64,000 bases of DNA, taken from positions 1 through 64,000 of IMG/VR virus record IMGVR_UViG_3300006037_000006; one strand, given 5' to 3'. The notes beneath the pieces were generated by a model. The model was not told the origin of the DNA and did no database searches. It was given only the letters and a program-made list of their open reading frames with translations. The position numbers and the translations under genes are program-made. The stretch comes from a virus. Position 1 is the stretch's first letter. Every line of letters starts with the position of its first letter. Shown here piece by piece: positions 24,096 through 31,712 of the stretch.

Positions 24096-24803
24096 TTACA
24101 CTAGTACTTTAACTTTAGCAGGGCGACCACGTTTCTTGGCTACAGGTGCAGCTAGCACATTGCTTGCGTTAGGTGAGGCATACATTGATGCTACCCCATC
24201 GAGTGAAGATGCCTCTGTTTGCAATCTAGCACTTTCAGCCAATAGACCTCTAGCTTCATCTTCCATCTTCCTAGCTTGATTACGTAGATTTTTAGCAATT
24301 AGTGTATCGGACAACAACCCATCTTCTGCCGTAGTGACTGGTGGAAGACTTGCTTCGGCAGCGCGGTCACGTGCTCTTTGGGCAACTTGGTTAGCATCTT
24401 GAATGCCACGGCTGCTATCAATTTCAGCTAAACGTTTAACTGCTGCTTCACCTTGTTCCATTTCATCTAGAATCTTATTCAAGTCACTAAGTTTAATCCT
24501 AGTATTAGAATTAGGTGTTACCACCACTGATTCTGTTTGTACTTTTTTCAACATGCCCTGTGCATGTAGTACTTGTAAAATGTACTTACCATCTTGTGTA
24601 TGGGTACGATTCAATGCATCTGCTAAGTTTTGGCTACTTTGACCAATATCACTCTCAATACATTTCATCATTGGATCGTGAATGTGACGATTCAATGTAT
24701 CCGTATAGCATACTAAACACATATGTGTTTCATTTGGTACCTCACGGAAAACAATTGCTACTTTCCGATCACCGATTTTCCCTACATGTCGTAAAAAACT
24801 CAT
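24096..24803 (-). CDS. Conserved phage protein with C-terminal AT-hook
   Basis: 235 aa. MSFLRHVGKIGDRKVAIVFR start, DALNRTHTQDGKYILQVLHA, then a long helix/coiled coil (~residues 110-200), then AKKRGRPAKVK: a textbook AT-hook (RGRP) that binds the minor groove of AT-rich DNA. Conserved in T4-like phages without a known function. AAGGAGATATAG ribosome binding site. Confidence 0.78.
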   Translation of the reverse strand: MSFLRHVGKIGDRKVAIVFREVPNETHMCLVCYTDTLNRHIHDPMMKCIESDIGQSSQNLADALNRTHTQDGKYILQVLHAQGMLKKVQTESVVVTPNSNTRIKLSDLNKILDEMEQGEAAVKRLAEIDSSRGIQDANQVAQRARDRAAEASLPPVTTAEDGLLSDTLIAKNLRNQARKMEDEARGLLAESARLQTEASSLDGVASMYASPNASNVLAAPVAKKRGRPAKVKVLV

Positions 24804-24855
24804 AACTATATCTCCTTAGTTTTAAATATTTAATGTTTTTTGACCGGCACAAAAT

Positions 24856-25104
24856 TTATTTTGTACCCGACCAGCGTAACTCATACAGCATTGCTTCTGC
24901 TGGATCTTCAAAGGAAATATCATGTGTGGTTAAAAACACAAAATCATCGTCTTCGTCTCTGTCCGATAATGAATATCTACCTTGTAATTTAGCCATTACC
25001 CAAAGTAGTGATTTATCCGACAAGGGAGTATTGCACTTTACAAAGTGAGGTGGAGAGGATGCTAGCTTGCGGGTAGCATACCAAGCCAGTACATTTACAT
25101 TCAT
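24856..25104 (-). CDS. Distant LRW-motif small protein
   Basis: 82 aa. Near the C-terminus: ISFEDPAEAMLYELRWSGTK, the same F-x-acidic-A-(aromatic)-x-LRW arrangement as the 1-3638 array, but with four residues after LRW. This is 20 kb away from the array and shows the motif is not just a by-product of the GAGGTGG overlap, since here no gene starts after it. Function unknown. Confidence 0.7.
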   Translation of the reverse strand: MNVNVLAWYATRKLASSPPHFVKCNTPLSDKSLLWVMAKLQGRYSLSDRDEDDDFVFLTTHDISFEDPAEAMLYELRWSGTK

Positions 25105-25511
25105 TTTGTCAACGCATCAAGCATTTTATATTGATCGTATGCCTGAACAACCGCAGGTGTAGAATTACGACTTTTAGGTGCTACTTCAACCCAAACATCA
25201 TTGCTCAATTCAGGATGTATAAATTGATTACCCAAATTTACAAAGTTCCTAGGCTGATGAATCTTGCCAGTAGTATACAATCGGTTAGCAAGTGCTTCCA
25301 CTTCTTCCCATGGCTTGACTGAAAGATCATAGTCAGTTGAATTACGTGAAGTGTAGTTACCTTCTTGGTAATACATTTTTACTACACCGATAAAACGCTC
25401 TGTATCGAATGTCATAGTACGAGTGATGATCAATAATACATCTTCCTCGGACACTTCACCTATAAGAATGCTACGCAAACATCTACCCAAACTTGTTCCA
25501 ATATACATCAT
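25101..25511 (-). CDS. Conserved phage hypothetical ('YIGTSLGRCLRSIL')
   Basis: 136 aa. Contains GTSLGRCLRSILIGEVSEED, a TRTM segment, GKIHQPRNF, and the C-terminus TPAVVQAYDQYKMLDALTK, which resembles the 3127-3420 protein. I associate it with an unnamed large-phage family. Overlaps both neighbours by 4 bases. Function unknown. Confidence 0.72.
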   Translation of the reverse strand: MMYIGTSLGRCLRSILIGEVSEEDVLLIITRTMTFDTERFIGVVKMYYQEGNYTSRNSTDYDLSVKPWEEVEALANRLYTTGKIHQPRNFVNLGNQFIHPELSNDVWVEVAPKSRNSTPAVVQAYDQYKMLDALTK

Positions 25512-25879
25512 GTAATCACCTGTGTTTTCTTTAATACTCTATCACTATACAATTCATGACCCACATTGCGAATAGCATCTACCATTACTTGTGGGTCACT
25601 AGCAAATGTTTCTTTAATATCTTCTTCTGTCAACTCTGAATCAAAGGTGTAGATTTCATAGTGGCGTTGACTATTGTATCTTGCTCTAAGTATCATACTA
25701 TCCAACGGAACACCTCTAGGTGCCGGGGACCGTTTTTCCTCTTTCAGGATACTCCAGATATTTTCCTTACCCCATTGTTCATGTTCATCTAGCACAGTAG
25801 ATACATTGACTAGACATTCAAGTCCAGTCATGTCCCACATTGCCAAATACCTAGTTAGTTTCTTTTTTGATGAGCGCAT
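25508..25879 (-). CDS. Conserved phage hypothetical ('RYLAMWDMTGLECL')
   Basis: 123 aa. RYLAMWDMTGLECLVNVS, VPLDSMILRARYNSQRHYEI and DPQVMVDAIRNVG are conserved-looking blocks shared with T4-like phage proteins. No known domain. Overlaps neighbours, so part of the same translational unit as 25101-25511 and 25851-26087. Confidence 0.72.
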   Translation of the reverse strand: MRSSKKKLTRYLAMWDMTGLECLVNVSTVLDEHEQWGKENIWSILKEEKRSPAPRGVPLDSMILRARYNSQRHYEIYTFDSELTEEDIKETFASDPQVMVDAIRNVGHELYSDRVLKKTQVIT

Positions 25880-26087
25880 AAATCATTTTCACTTTATCTA
25901 ACGCATCAGCTAATGATACATTTGTTTTCGCTGCACGGTGAATGTTTCCCCATAGTTGACTTTCTTTCATCTGGATATAGAGGTCAGAATGACGGGTACT
26001 CTCACTGTGTAGAGTACGTTCGCTCTCACCTGCTTTGCGAACATACACCGTTTCCCCTTTATCGGGGGATTCATAAATGTCAGTCAT
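25851..26087 (-). CDS. Small hypothetical protein
   Basis: 78 aa, charged. YESPDKGETVYVRKAGE at the start, then SLADALDKVKMIYALIKKE, a helix ending similar to the 'YKML' small proteins. Overlaps its downstream neighbour by 29 bases and its upstream neighbour by 8. Function unknown. Confidence 0.62.
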   Translation of the reverse strand: MTDIYESPDKGETVYVRKAGESERTLHSESTRHSDLYIQMKESQLWGNIHRAAKTNVSLADALDKVKMIYALIKKETN

Positions 26088-26211
26088 CGTGCTCCGATAA
26101 CGATTCCAATCCAGTTGCCAACAATTTTACAAAGAGATAGCCGATTCCAAGCAATACTGCAAAGATAAAAAGATAGCCTAAGCCACTCAGCAACATATAG
26201 ACCTGTTCCAT
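26080..26211 (-). CDS. 43-aa membrane microprotein
   Basis: MEQVYMLLSGLGYLFIFAVL then LGIGYLFVKLLATGLESLSEHDD: one long hydrophobic helix, acidic C-terminus. Start overlaps nothing but lies 9 bases after the VWA gene; its stop overlaps the next start. Fills an otherwise empty 130-base gap. Function unknown. Confidence 0.6.
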   Translation of the reverse strand: MEQVYMLLSGLGYLFIFAVLLGIGYLFVKLLATGLESLSEHDD

Positions 26212-26219
26212 ATCAATCC

Positions 26220-27515
26220 TTATTTTGTTTCATCATACAATGCGAACGTACCGAACGGGGGATGCGGATCAGGGTCACCATGAATGATCCAAGTCGTATC
26301 ACAGTAATCTTTGTCACCCCAACTACCACAGGGATACCCGTCAGTGAACACAATCAGTCGCTTGGGGTCAATTGCATTTTCTTTCAAGTATTCAAAGATA
26401 CAATCAAAGTCAGTGCCACCGCCGCCCATTGGCTCATAATTTTCAATCAGGTCCATGTTCTCGCTAGAGAAGTCTTGTGGGTTGTAAGTCTTAGTATCAA
26501 AGCAAAAGATATGGACCTTGTAACCATCGAATGATTGCATCATGCCACCAACTTCGCCCAAGAATGCTTGCGCTTGTTTGTTGCTGATAGAACCTGACAT
26601 GTCAAGTGTTACTACAACATCAATTTCTTCACCGGGGGTCATACCGGGCATGATAGCATCCATGTGCCAGCTTCTACGTGACGGACGTGCCCAGCTATAG
26701 TCTGTACGAATGCAACTAGTCAAGTTTGTTTGAATCAGTTCGCGCCAAGGCATGACTGGGTTAGTAGTGTCACGAATCAATCGTTCAACACCTTTAGGCA
26801 ATGTACCTGCTTCTGCACTTTGCGCGGCACTGATAATTGCTTGCTTCACTTCCTGACGAATGCGGTCCTTTTCTTCTTGCGACAATTGAGGGCGCTTGCC
26901 CCGACCAGGCTTCTTACCATCTTTACCATTACCTTCTTTGTCACCATCGCCATCGCCGTCACCATCTTCGCCGTCTTCGCCGTCCATGTGATCATCAAGC
27001 ATTTGATCAATGAGGTCCTCAATAGAGATTTTCTTGACGTTTTTCATCAAGTCATCATAGATTTGTTCTGCTGGTAGACCATCATACTTTTGTTCGTATA
27101 AGCAACCTACAGTAGTAATGAATTGACCAACTTTGTGACGTTTCAAGTCAGCGTTAACTGCATAGTCATCGGCAATGTTCCAGATTTGCGGGTCACGATT
27201 GTTTCTACGACCCATGTGATCATATACAACGTGCAAGACTTCATGCCCAACTAAGAATTCGACTTCTTTAGGCTTCAACATCATAATGAAGCGACTATTG
27301 TAATAGAATTTCTGACCATCAGTGGCAGCAGTGCCGCACCATTCATCAGCATTAATCAATTTCATGCGTGTTGCAAGATTACCAAAAAATGAATGACGCA
27401 ACAGCAAACCAATACGGGCTGTAACTAGACGCTCACGTGCTAGATTATCAACTTTCGAATCAGTTGGGCCGATCAGATTTTCGTACTTTTTGCTATGTGT
27501 ATTCTTTTTACTCAT
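26220..27515 (-). CDS. VWA-domain / putative metallopeptidase-like protein
   Basis: 431 aa. Residues ~80-100 GHEVLHVVYDH is a zinc-peptidase HExxH-type site. A low-complexity acidic linker of Asp/Glu/Gly (~180-200) follows. C-terminal von Willebrand A domain with MIDAS motif DMSGS (~residue 310), GGGTD and FTDGYP. This architecture (DUF2201-type) commonly partners a MoxR AAA ATPase, here the gene at 28012-29109. MoxR-VWA pairs act as chaperones or in assembly of metal-enzyme or envelope complexes in bacteria. Own sigma70-type promoter. Confidence 0.87.
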   Translation of the reverse strand: MSKKNTHSKKYENLIGPTDSKVDNLARERLVTARIGLLLRHSFFGNLATRMKLINADEWCGTAATDGQKFYYNSRFIMMLKPKEVEFLVGHEVLHVVYDHMGRRNNRDPQIWNIADDYAVNADLKRHKVGQFITTVGCLYEQKYDGLPAEQIYDDLMKNVKKISIEDLIDQMLDDHMDGEDGEDGDGDGDGDKEGNGKDGKKPGRGKRPQLSQEEKDRIRQEVKQAIISAAQSAEAGTLPKGVERLIRDTTNPVMPWRELIQTNLTSCIRTDYSWARPSRRSWHMDAIMPGMTPGEEIDVVVTLDMSGSISNKQAQAFLGEVGGMMQSFDGYKVHIFCFDTKTYNPQDFSSENMDLIENYEPMGGGGTDFDCIFEYLKENAIDPKRLIVFTDGYPCGSWGDKDYCDTTWIIHGDPDPHPPFGTFALYDETK

Positions 27516-27541
27516 TTCAGGTCTTTCTTAATGTATGCTAC

Positions 27542-27570
27542 ATTATAGCATCAAATCCATTTAATGTCAA
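27542..27570 (-). promoter_or_regulatory. sigma70-like promoter with conserved spacer box
   Basis: TTGACATTAAATGG then TATAAT, 17-base spacer. For the VWA/metallopeptidase gene. Confidence 0.9.
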
Positions 27571-27571
27571 C

Positions 27572-27799
27572 TTATTGAAGTTGTCGTGGTGTGTCATCCA
27601 CTGCATTCATGATGGCTTCAAAATCCTCGTCGGATAGGTCGTCAAGGTCCACGGCAGTACCTTTTTCTAGCATTTCACCGCTATCAAATGATGCTTGGAT
27701 CTCTGCCATCAGTTCATCCAATTCTTCCTGGGTGCCCTCAAACGAGTCAAAGCACCCAGGAGCAAAGACTAACTTTAGCTCTTTGGGTTCTTCACTCAT
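27572..27799 (-). CDS. Small acidic conserved phage protein
   Basis: 75 aa, Asp/Glu-rich. KLVFAPGCFDSFEGTQEELD is conserved-looking in this class of phage. Overlaps its upstream partner by 4 bases. Sits between MoxR and VWA genes, perhaps a regulator or adaptor of that system. Function unknown. Confidence 0.72.
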   Translation of the reverse strand: MSEEPKELKLVFAPGCFDSFEGTQEELDELMAEIQASFDSGEMLEKGTAVDLDDLSDEDFEAIMNAVDDTPRQLQ

Positions 27800-27957
27800 A
27801 GTCCGCGGTATCCTGCGTCAAATGCAATTCGAGCATATGGTGCGGCTGAATCAAGCATGTAGTATGCTTCGGCGTAAGACTTGGACACCCCGCGGGCGCG
27901 GGCACTTTGTCCAATTGCATAAAAATACTTTTTACCAGAGTTTCGTGTTTGTTTCAT
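27796..27957 (-). CDS. Small basic hypothetical protein
   Basis: 53 aa from MKQTRNSGKK, chosen over a longer in-frame start because AAGGAAACAAA lies just before this ATG. Contains ARGVSKSYAEAYYMLDS. Co-translated with the acidic protein that follows. Function unknown. Confidence 0.65.
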   Translation of the reverse strand: MKQTRNSGKKYFYAIGQSARARGVSKSYAEAYYMLDSAAPYARIAFDAGYRGL

Positions 27958-27973
27958 TTTGTTTCCTTGTAAT

Positions 27974-27998
27974 AAAAAGAGATGAGCATAAATGCTCA
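27974..27998 (-). terminator. Terminator after moxR
   Basis: Stem TGAGCAT/ATGCTCA followed by a run of T on the minus strand (TCTCTTTTT). Confidence 0.75.
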
Positions 27999-28011
27999 CC
28001 CCATAAAGCTA

Positions 28012-29109
28012 TCAGTTACCTGCGTCTACAATGTACTTGCCGTACTTTTTGTGAAACTCGTCAAAGTTCTTCAACTGAGTTGGCTCAATTGGCAACTCAT
28101 AAGTCTTCAATGCAATCTTAGCACCCATCACGACCAACTCAGTTTCAAAGTTGTTCATCATGTAGTCAAAGAAGTTTTGAGCCATTGCGTGGAACTCTTT
28201 GCTAGGTGTTTTCTTTTGCACTGCATCTTTCAACTCATAGCACATGCCAATTGTCAATGCATACATTGCAGAAATTTCTTTCACAGACAAGTCTTTAACT
28301 TTACCTGTGAGAATCTCAATTGGCTCGGGCATACGACCAGCAATCTTGCGGTGAGCCATAAACTTAACAGCAAGACCTTCGCCGACAGCGCCTGCAATCA
28401 AGTTGAATTGTGTATCAATATCGGTGTCGTCATCGGCAAGCAAGTCAGACACAAAACACCAGCTACGTGGGGTAGCAAACGCACGTGAACTAGACTTAGA
28501 ATCAAAGTCATAGATATCTTGTTTTGCGAACGACAAGTAACCCACAACGTCTTTGTGAATGCCTTTGTTCACAGCCCATGATTGCCAGCTAGTGAAGTCA
28601 GGACGCATTTCCAAGTGAATGAAACGATTAGCGAGGGGCATCGGCATACGATATGTAACACCTTTGTCAGAGTCACGATTGCCTGCTGCAACAATCACAA
28701 CGTTATCAGGCAAGAAGTACTTACCAACACGACGGTTGAGAATCAGTTGATAACCTGCAGCCTGTACTGCTGGGGGTGCCGAGTTCATTTCATCAAGAAA
28801 CAACACAACGATCGGGAACTTGCTTGCAAATTCTGCATCGGGCAAGTCGATTGGGGGAGCCCAATCCATTTTACCATTGTCTTTATTAAAGTATGGGATA
28901 CCGCGAATGTCAGTAGGTTCCATCTGAGCCATACGCAAGTCTACGACTGCACCACCTAGTTCTTCTGCAATCTCAGCGACAACTTCTGATTTGCCGATGC
29001 CGGGAGGACCCCAGAGAAAAACGGGACGTTTTGTTTTGAACGCTTTGAGAATAGACTTGCGGGTTTGAACGCTAGTGATTGTGTGATTGTCGCTGATAGC
29101 TGATGCCAT
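28012..29109 (-). CDS. MoxR-type AAA+ ATPase
   Basis: 365 aa. Walker A WGPPGIGKSEV (~residue 35), Walker B FLDEMNSAPP, sensor 1 VIVAAGNRDSD, arginine-finger region ANRFIHLEM. MoxR ATPases remodel partner complexes together with a VWA protein; here that partner is the gene 0.5 kb downstream. Two promoters in tandem upstream, one with the conserved TTAAATGG spacer. AAGGAAACAAA ribosome binding site. Confidence 0.92.
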   Translation of the reverse strand: MASAISDNHTITSVQTRKSILKAFKTKRPVFLWGPPGIGKSEVVAEIAEELGGAVVDLRMAQMEPTDIRGIPYFNKDNGKMDWAPPIDLPDAEFASKFPIVVLFLDEMNSAPPAVQAAGYQLILNRRVGKYFLPDNVVIVAAGNRDSDKGVTYRMPMPLANRFIHLEMRPDFTSWQSWAVNKGIHKDVVGYLSFAKQDIYDFDSKSSSRAFATPRSWCFVSDLLADDDTDIDTQFNLIAGAVGEGLAVKFMAHRKIAGRMPEPIEILTGKVKDLSVKEISAMYALTIGMCYELKDAVQKKTPSKEFHAMAQNFFDYMMNNFETELVVMGAKIALKTYELPIEPTQLKNFDEFHKKYGKYIVDAGN

Positions 29110-29155
29110 TTTGTTTCCTTAAAGATGAAAAGAATAATTAACTAACTGAGAACAC

Positions 29156-29184
29156 AGTATAACATCAAAACCATTTAATGTCAA
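29156..29184 (-). promoter_or_regulatory. sigma70-like promoter with conserved spacer box (proximal)
   Basis: TTGACATTAAATGG, 17-base spacer, TATACT, for the MoxR gene. Confidence 0.9.
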
Positions 29185-29244
29185 ATTTTGATTGATACTT
29201 CTGGGCAACTCGTTTTTGAGTGCTTTTTCGATTTCCAGACTGTA

Positions 29245-29273
29245 AGTATAACACAGAACGGATTTATTGTCAA
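29245..29273 (-). promoter_or_regulatory. sigma70-like promoter (distal, upstream of MoxR)
   Basis: TTGACAATAAATCC, 17-base spacer, TATACT. About 90 bases upstream of the proximal promoter; the stretch between them holds no ORF. Confidence 0.88.
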
Positions 29274-29280
29274 CCTTTGA

Positions 29281-29535
29281 CTACCTCATTAGCATAGCCA
29301 TTAGCATTAGCTTTTCTAGATGGTTGATAGCTTTGTTAATTTCAGCCGCTTTTTCCTCTGTCACTCGGGTAGATTTGGACCGTCTTGCATCTACTTCTAC
29401 TTTGCTCAACTCTGTTACCATCAGGTTGATATTCGTGAGCATTTTGTACAAGTCTGGATTGTATCCAGAACTAGACAACTGGCTAGATAAGTCAGCGTGA
29501 ACTTTTTGCCAATCAAGTGAGTTTTGTATTTCCAT
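29281..29535 (-). CDS. Small helical hypothetical protein
   Basis: 84 aa, almost entirely helical, Leu/Met-rich C-terminus (NHLEKLMLMAMLMR). Overlaps the previous gene by 23 bases. No recognised motif. Downstream of the DUF6492-like protein and probably coupled to it. Confidence 0.62.
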   Translation of the reverse strand: MEIQNSLDWQKVHADLSSQLSSSGYNPDLYKMLTNINLMVTELSKVEVDARRSKSTRVTEEKAAEINKAINHLEKLMLMAMLMR

Positions 29536-30358
29536 TTTTTCCCTTAATTAAGTTAGTAAGGTAATCCACATCAGTGAAGTCTAATCGGATGAAATTCTTG
29601 AATCCCACTACATCAATATTAGAGCGATTCGGTAATACATATGTTTTGTTTTTGATATTAGGAATATCAATATCAGTGATGTGAATTTGCTCTTGAACTT
29701 GAACAAGTATTTGAGAATGTACTGACATCCAATTACCCATCAGTTCATATTCACTGAACCCGATCGGTGCTCTATCATTTTTAAATTCTGCCATCAAGGT
29801 ATCCAACCAATTGGTATTCGATCTAGTTTCAATACACTGTTTAATCATTACCCAATCTTTTTTTGACAGTGGTGCAAAGTCTGTAATAAAACTATCAGTA
29901 GTTTGCCTAGTGACACCGGTGAGTTTATACACATACTGATCATATCGTTGGTCCAAAGTTCGTTGAGACAATATAAACCAATTAGGAATATGATTCATTA
30001 TATATCGATATGGCTTAATGGCAAAGGTGTCCGAATCTTGTATTAAGAAATGATCACTATCGGTATTATCTAACGCTAAGAATTTTAGCAATTGCTGTGC
30101 AATCCACCCACCATATTGATGAAGTGCTTTATCATCAATGTTAATATTTCGTAGGAATTCCAAGTCCTCCATTACAGTAAAGGTAGAGGTGTCGATTCCA
30201 TAACTGTTGTATAATGCTAATACATCAACACTTGGGTCAAGCAATCTAACATGCACAATTGTTCTATCCGGTTTTGGGATTAGATTGGCATCAAATTGAA
30301 GACTTATAGCGGAGTCTACTAATTTATAAGGGCCGACGAACAGTAATCTAGTTATCAT
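29513..30358 (-). CDS. Probable glycosyltransferase-like protein (DUF6492-type)
   Basis: 281 aa. Contains QYGGWIAQQLLKFLALDN and HFLIQDSDTFAIKP, giving a DxD-type acidic motif as in GT-A glycosyltransferases; the GW..QQxLK/DSD combination fits DUF6492. Strand-like LLFVGPYK at the start. Substrate unknown. A promoter -10 ends 8 bases before the ATG, so the mRNA would have at most a one- or two-base leader. Confidence 0.65.
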   Translation of the reverse strand: MITRLLFVGPYKLVDSAISLQFDANLIPKPDRTIVHVRLLDPSVDVLALYNSYGIDTSTFTVMEDLEFLRNINIDDKALHQYGGWIAQQLLKFLALDNTDSDHFLIQDSDTFAIKPYRYIMNHIPNWFILSQRTLDQRYDQYVYKLTGVTRQTTDSFITDFAPLSKKDWVMIKQCIETRSNTNWLDTLMAEFKNDRAPIGFSEYELMGNWMSVHSQILVQVQEQIHITDIDIPNIKNKTYVLPNRSNIDVVGFKNFIRLDFTDVDYLTNLIKGKNGNTKLT

Positions 30359-30366
30359 ATATCTAC

Positions 30367-30395
30367 ACTATAGCACACTATGGATTTGAAGTCAA
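30367..30395 (-). promoter_or_regulatory. sigma70-like promoter
   Basis: TTGACT, 17-base spacer, TATAGT, immediately after a terminator; serves the DUF6492-like gene. Confidence 0.8.
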
Positions 30396-30396
30396 G

Positions 30397-30418
30397 AAAA
30401 AGCCCCTTTCGGGGCTTT
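30397..30418 (-). terminator. Rho-independent terminator
   Basis: Stem AAAGCCCC/GGGGCTTT with GAAA loop, followed by TTTTTC. Ends the zinc-ribbon gene. Confidence 0.9.
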
Positions 30419-30419
30419 G

Positions 30420-31253
30420 TTATGCAAAGATTTCTAGTGCAGTTCCGCATTCTGTGCAGAATTTAGAATGTACTTTATTCTTCTTACCACAAGTTACGCA
30501 TTCAGGCTTGCGCTCAACTGTGACTGGCTTTAGCACAGGCTTGTTGTCAGGAGTTTCGCCCAACAACTTGATAACCATGCTGTGCTTTTCAATCTCCATT
30601 GTGCCCATTGTAACACTCTGGAACTTTTGCGTACTCTTGCTACCTGGCACAGTGATGCCAACATCGTTAGCAGGCATCCAATCCATAGTAGCTGCACCAT
30701 CATGTACTTCGCTAGTATTCATGATACCGTTATCGGCACAATACTTGTCTACTGAGGCACTTGCAGCCTGTGCCATAATTGCACCATTCTTACTAAAGTC
30801 CACACCGCGCATTGCACCGTTGACATTGTAGCTGGCAAGTGTAGTTGATCCGGATGCACTAATCCAAGAACTCTTGTTATTCCACTGAGGCGGAACATAT
30901 GGCTTTTCAAATTGAAACTCAATACGAATCAGTCCATCTTCCAACTTGACGCCACGCGGACCATCTTCAATTACAGCAGTACGTTCGATGAACTTGAAAC
31001 GATTGCCTTCTGTAAGATTGCCGTTCTTAATGTAACGCTCTAAGTCTACTTCACGTCCTGGATCAAGGACAAGTCCACCCTCAACAATATTGTCACCATC
31101 GATAAAGATGTTAACTACTGCTCTGGATGTGTGAAGATTTTTTAGCAAGAAGCTATATTCGCTCCCGAATGGGATATAGACGGTGTCTTTAAATTCGCGG
31201 AGAATTTTACCATTGGCTTTTAGGCTCGCCACGAGCTTGTTTGAGTACATCAT
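30420..31253 (-). CDS. Conserved phage protein with C-terminal zinc ribbon
   Basis: 277 aa. Beta-rich N-terminus with GREVDLERYI and a middle segment; final 25 residues CVTCGKKNKVHSKFCTECG form a Cys4 zinc ribbon. Starts MMYSNK (two adjacent ATGs). An unnamed family known from large phages, perhaps nucleic-acid or protein binding by its ribbon. Preceded by a promoter and a leader with two inverted repeats. Confidence 0.75.
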   Translation of the reverse strand: MMYSNKLVASLKANGKILREFKDTVYIPFGSEYSFLLKNLHTSRAVVNIFIDGDNIVEGGLVLDPGREVDLERYIKNGNLTEGNRFKFIERTAVIEDGPRGVKLEDGLIRIEFQFEKPYVPPQWNNKSSWISASGSTTLASYNVNGAMRGVDFSKNGAIMAQAASASVDKYCADNGIMNTSEVHDGAATMDWMPANDVGITVPGSKSTQKFQSVTMGTMEIEKHSMVIKLLGETPDNKPVLKPVTVERKPECVTCGKKNKVHSKFCTECGTALEIFA

Positions 31254-31269
31254 ATTTTTCTTTTACTGG

Positions 31270-31323
31270 TCACTGTCTAAGACCATATTTTTAAAGACAG
31301 TTGAATGCTACACCGTGTAGCAA
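31270..31323 (-). repeat. Two inverted repeats in the leader of the zinc-ribbon gene
   Basis: (1) TGCTACACCGTGTAGCA at 31307-31323, a perfect 8-bp palindrome around one base. (2) ACTGTCT ... AGACAGT (31270-31299), a 7-bp stem. Either hairpins in the mRNA or operator sites for a dimeric repressor. They lie between promoter and start codon. Confidence 0.6.
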
Positions 31324-31331
31324 TAGTATTT

Positions 31332-31359
31332 AGTATAACACAATACTATTATTCGTCAA
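31332..31359 (-). promoter_or_regulatory. sigma70-like promoter of zinc-ribbon gene
   Basis: TTGACG, 16-base spacer, TATACT. Overlaps the stop codon of the preceding gene. Confidence 0.78.
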
Positions 31360-31636
31360 TATCTTTTGGTAAACCATTGCTATGTCTATCAGGAGTCTGA
31401 TCTACATCTTGGAACAATCTTTGTTCTTGTATAGTCTTCTCACCCCAAAACTTGCGAGGGTTACCACACATTACGCAGTTAGGGTTACCGCAGGTTGTTG
31501 CGTGAACTTTTGCTAATCTATGTTCGGGTCCTGTAGGGAAGCCATGTGCTTTAGCAATATCAACTTGCTTCTTAACTGCGGCATCGTCTTTCAACATGCG
31601 CCTACTATGTTTGATTTTGTCTTGTTCAGTGCTCAT
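31349..31636 (-). CDS. Small zinc-binding-type protein
   Basis: 95 aa. CGNPNCVMCGNPRKFWGE gives a Cys-x4-Cys-x2-Cys cluster, seen in small bacterial and phage proteins. Basic N-terminus (KHSRRMLKDD). The promoter -10 ends 5 bases before the ATG, so its message would be leaderless or nearly so. Function unknown. Confidence 0.74.
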   Translation of the reverse strand: MSTEQDKIKHSRRMLKDDAAVKKQVDIAKAHGFPTGPEHRLAKVHATTCGNPNCVMCGNPRKFWGEKTIQEQRLFQDVDQTPDRHSNGLPKDIDE

Positions 31637-31641
31637 AATTA

Positions 31642-31670
31642 AGTATATATCTTTTCTGAGTAAAAGCCAA
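31642..31670 (-). promoter_or_regulatory. sigma70-like promoter with very short leader
   Basis: TTGGCT, 17-base spacer, TATACT-TAATT-ATG. Confidence 0.72.
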
Positions 31671-31673
31671 CAA

Positions 31674-31697
31674 AAAAGGGCAACTAGTTGCCCTTTT
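31674..31697 (-). terminator. Terminator of the porin gene
   Basis: Stem AAAAGGGCAAC/GTTGCCCTTTT with no real loop (TA), followed by TTTTTT. Strong; overlaps the -35 side of the next promoter. Confidence 0.92.
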
Positions 31698-31712
31698 TAG
31701 ATTTCTAATTGA

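Noticed and set aside
29185-29244. Small RNA between tandem MoxR promoters
   Set aside because: No ORF, hairpin or terminator; it is more simply the leader from the distal promoter.
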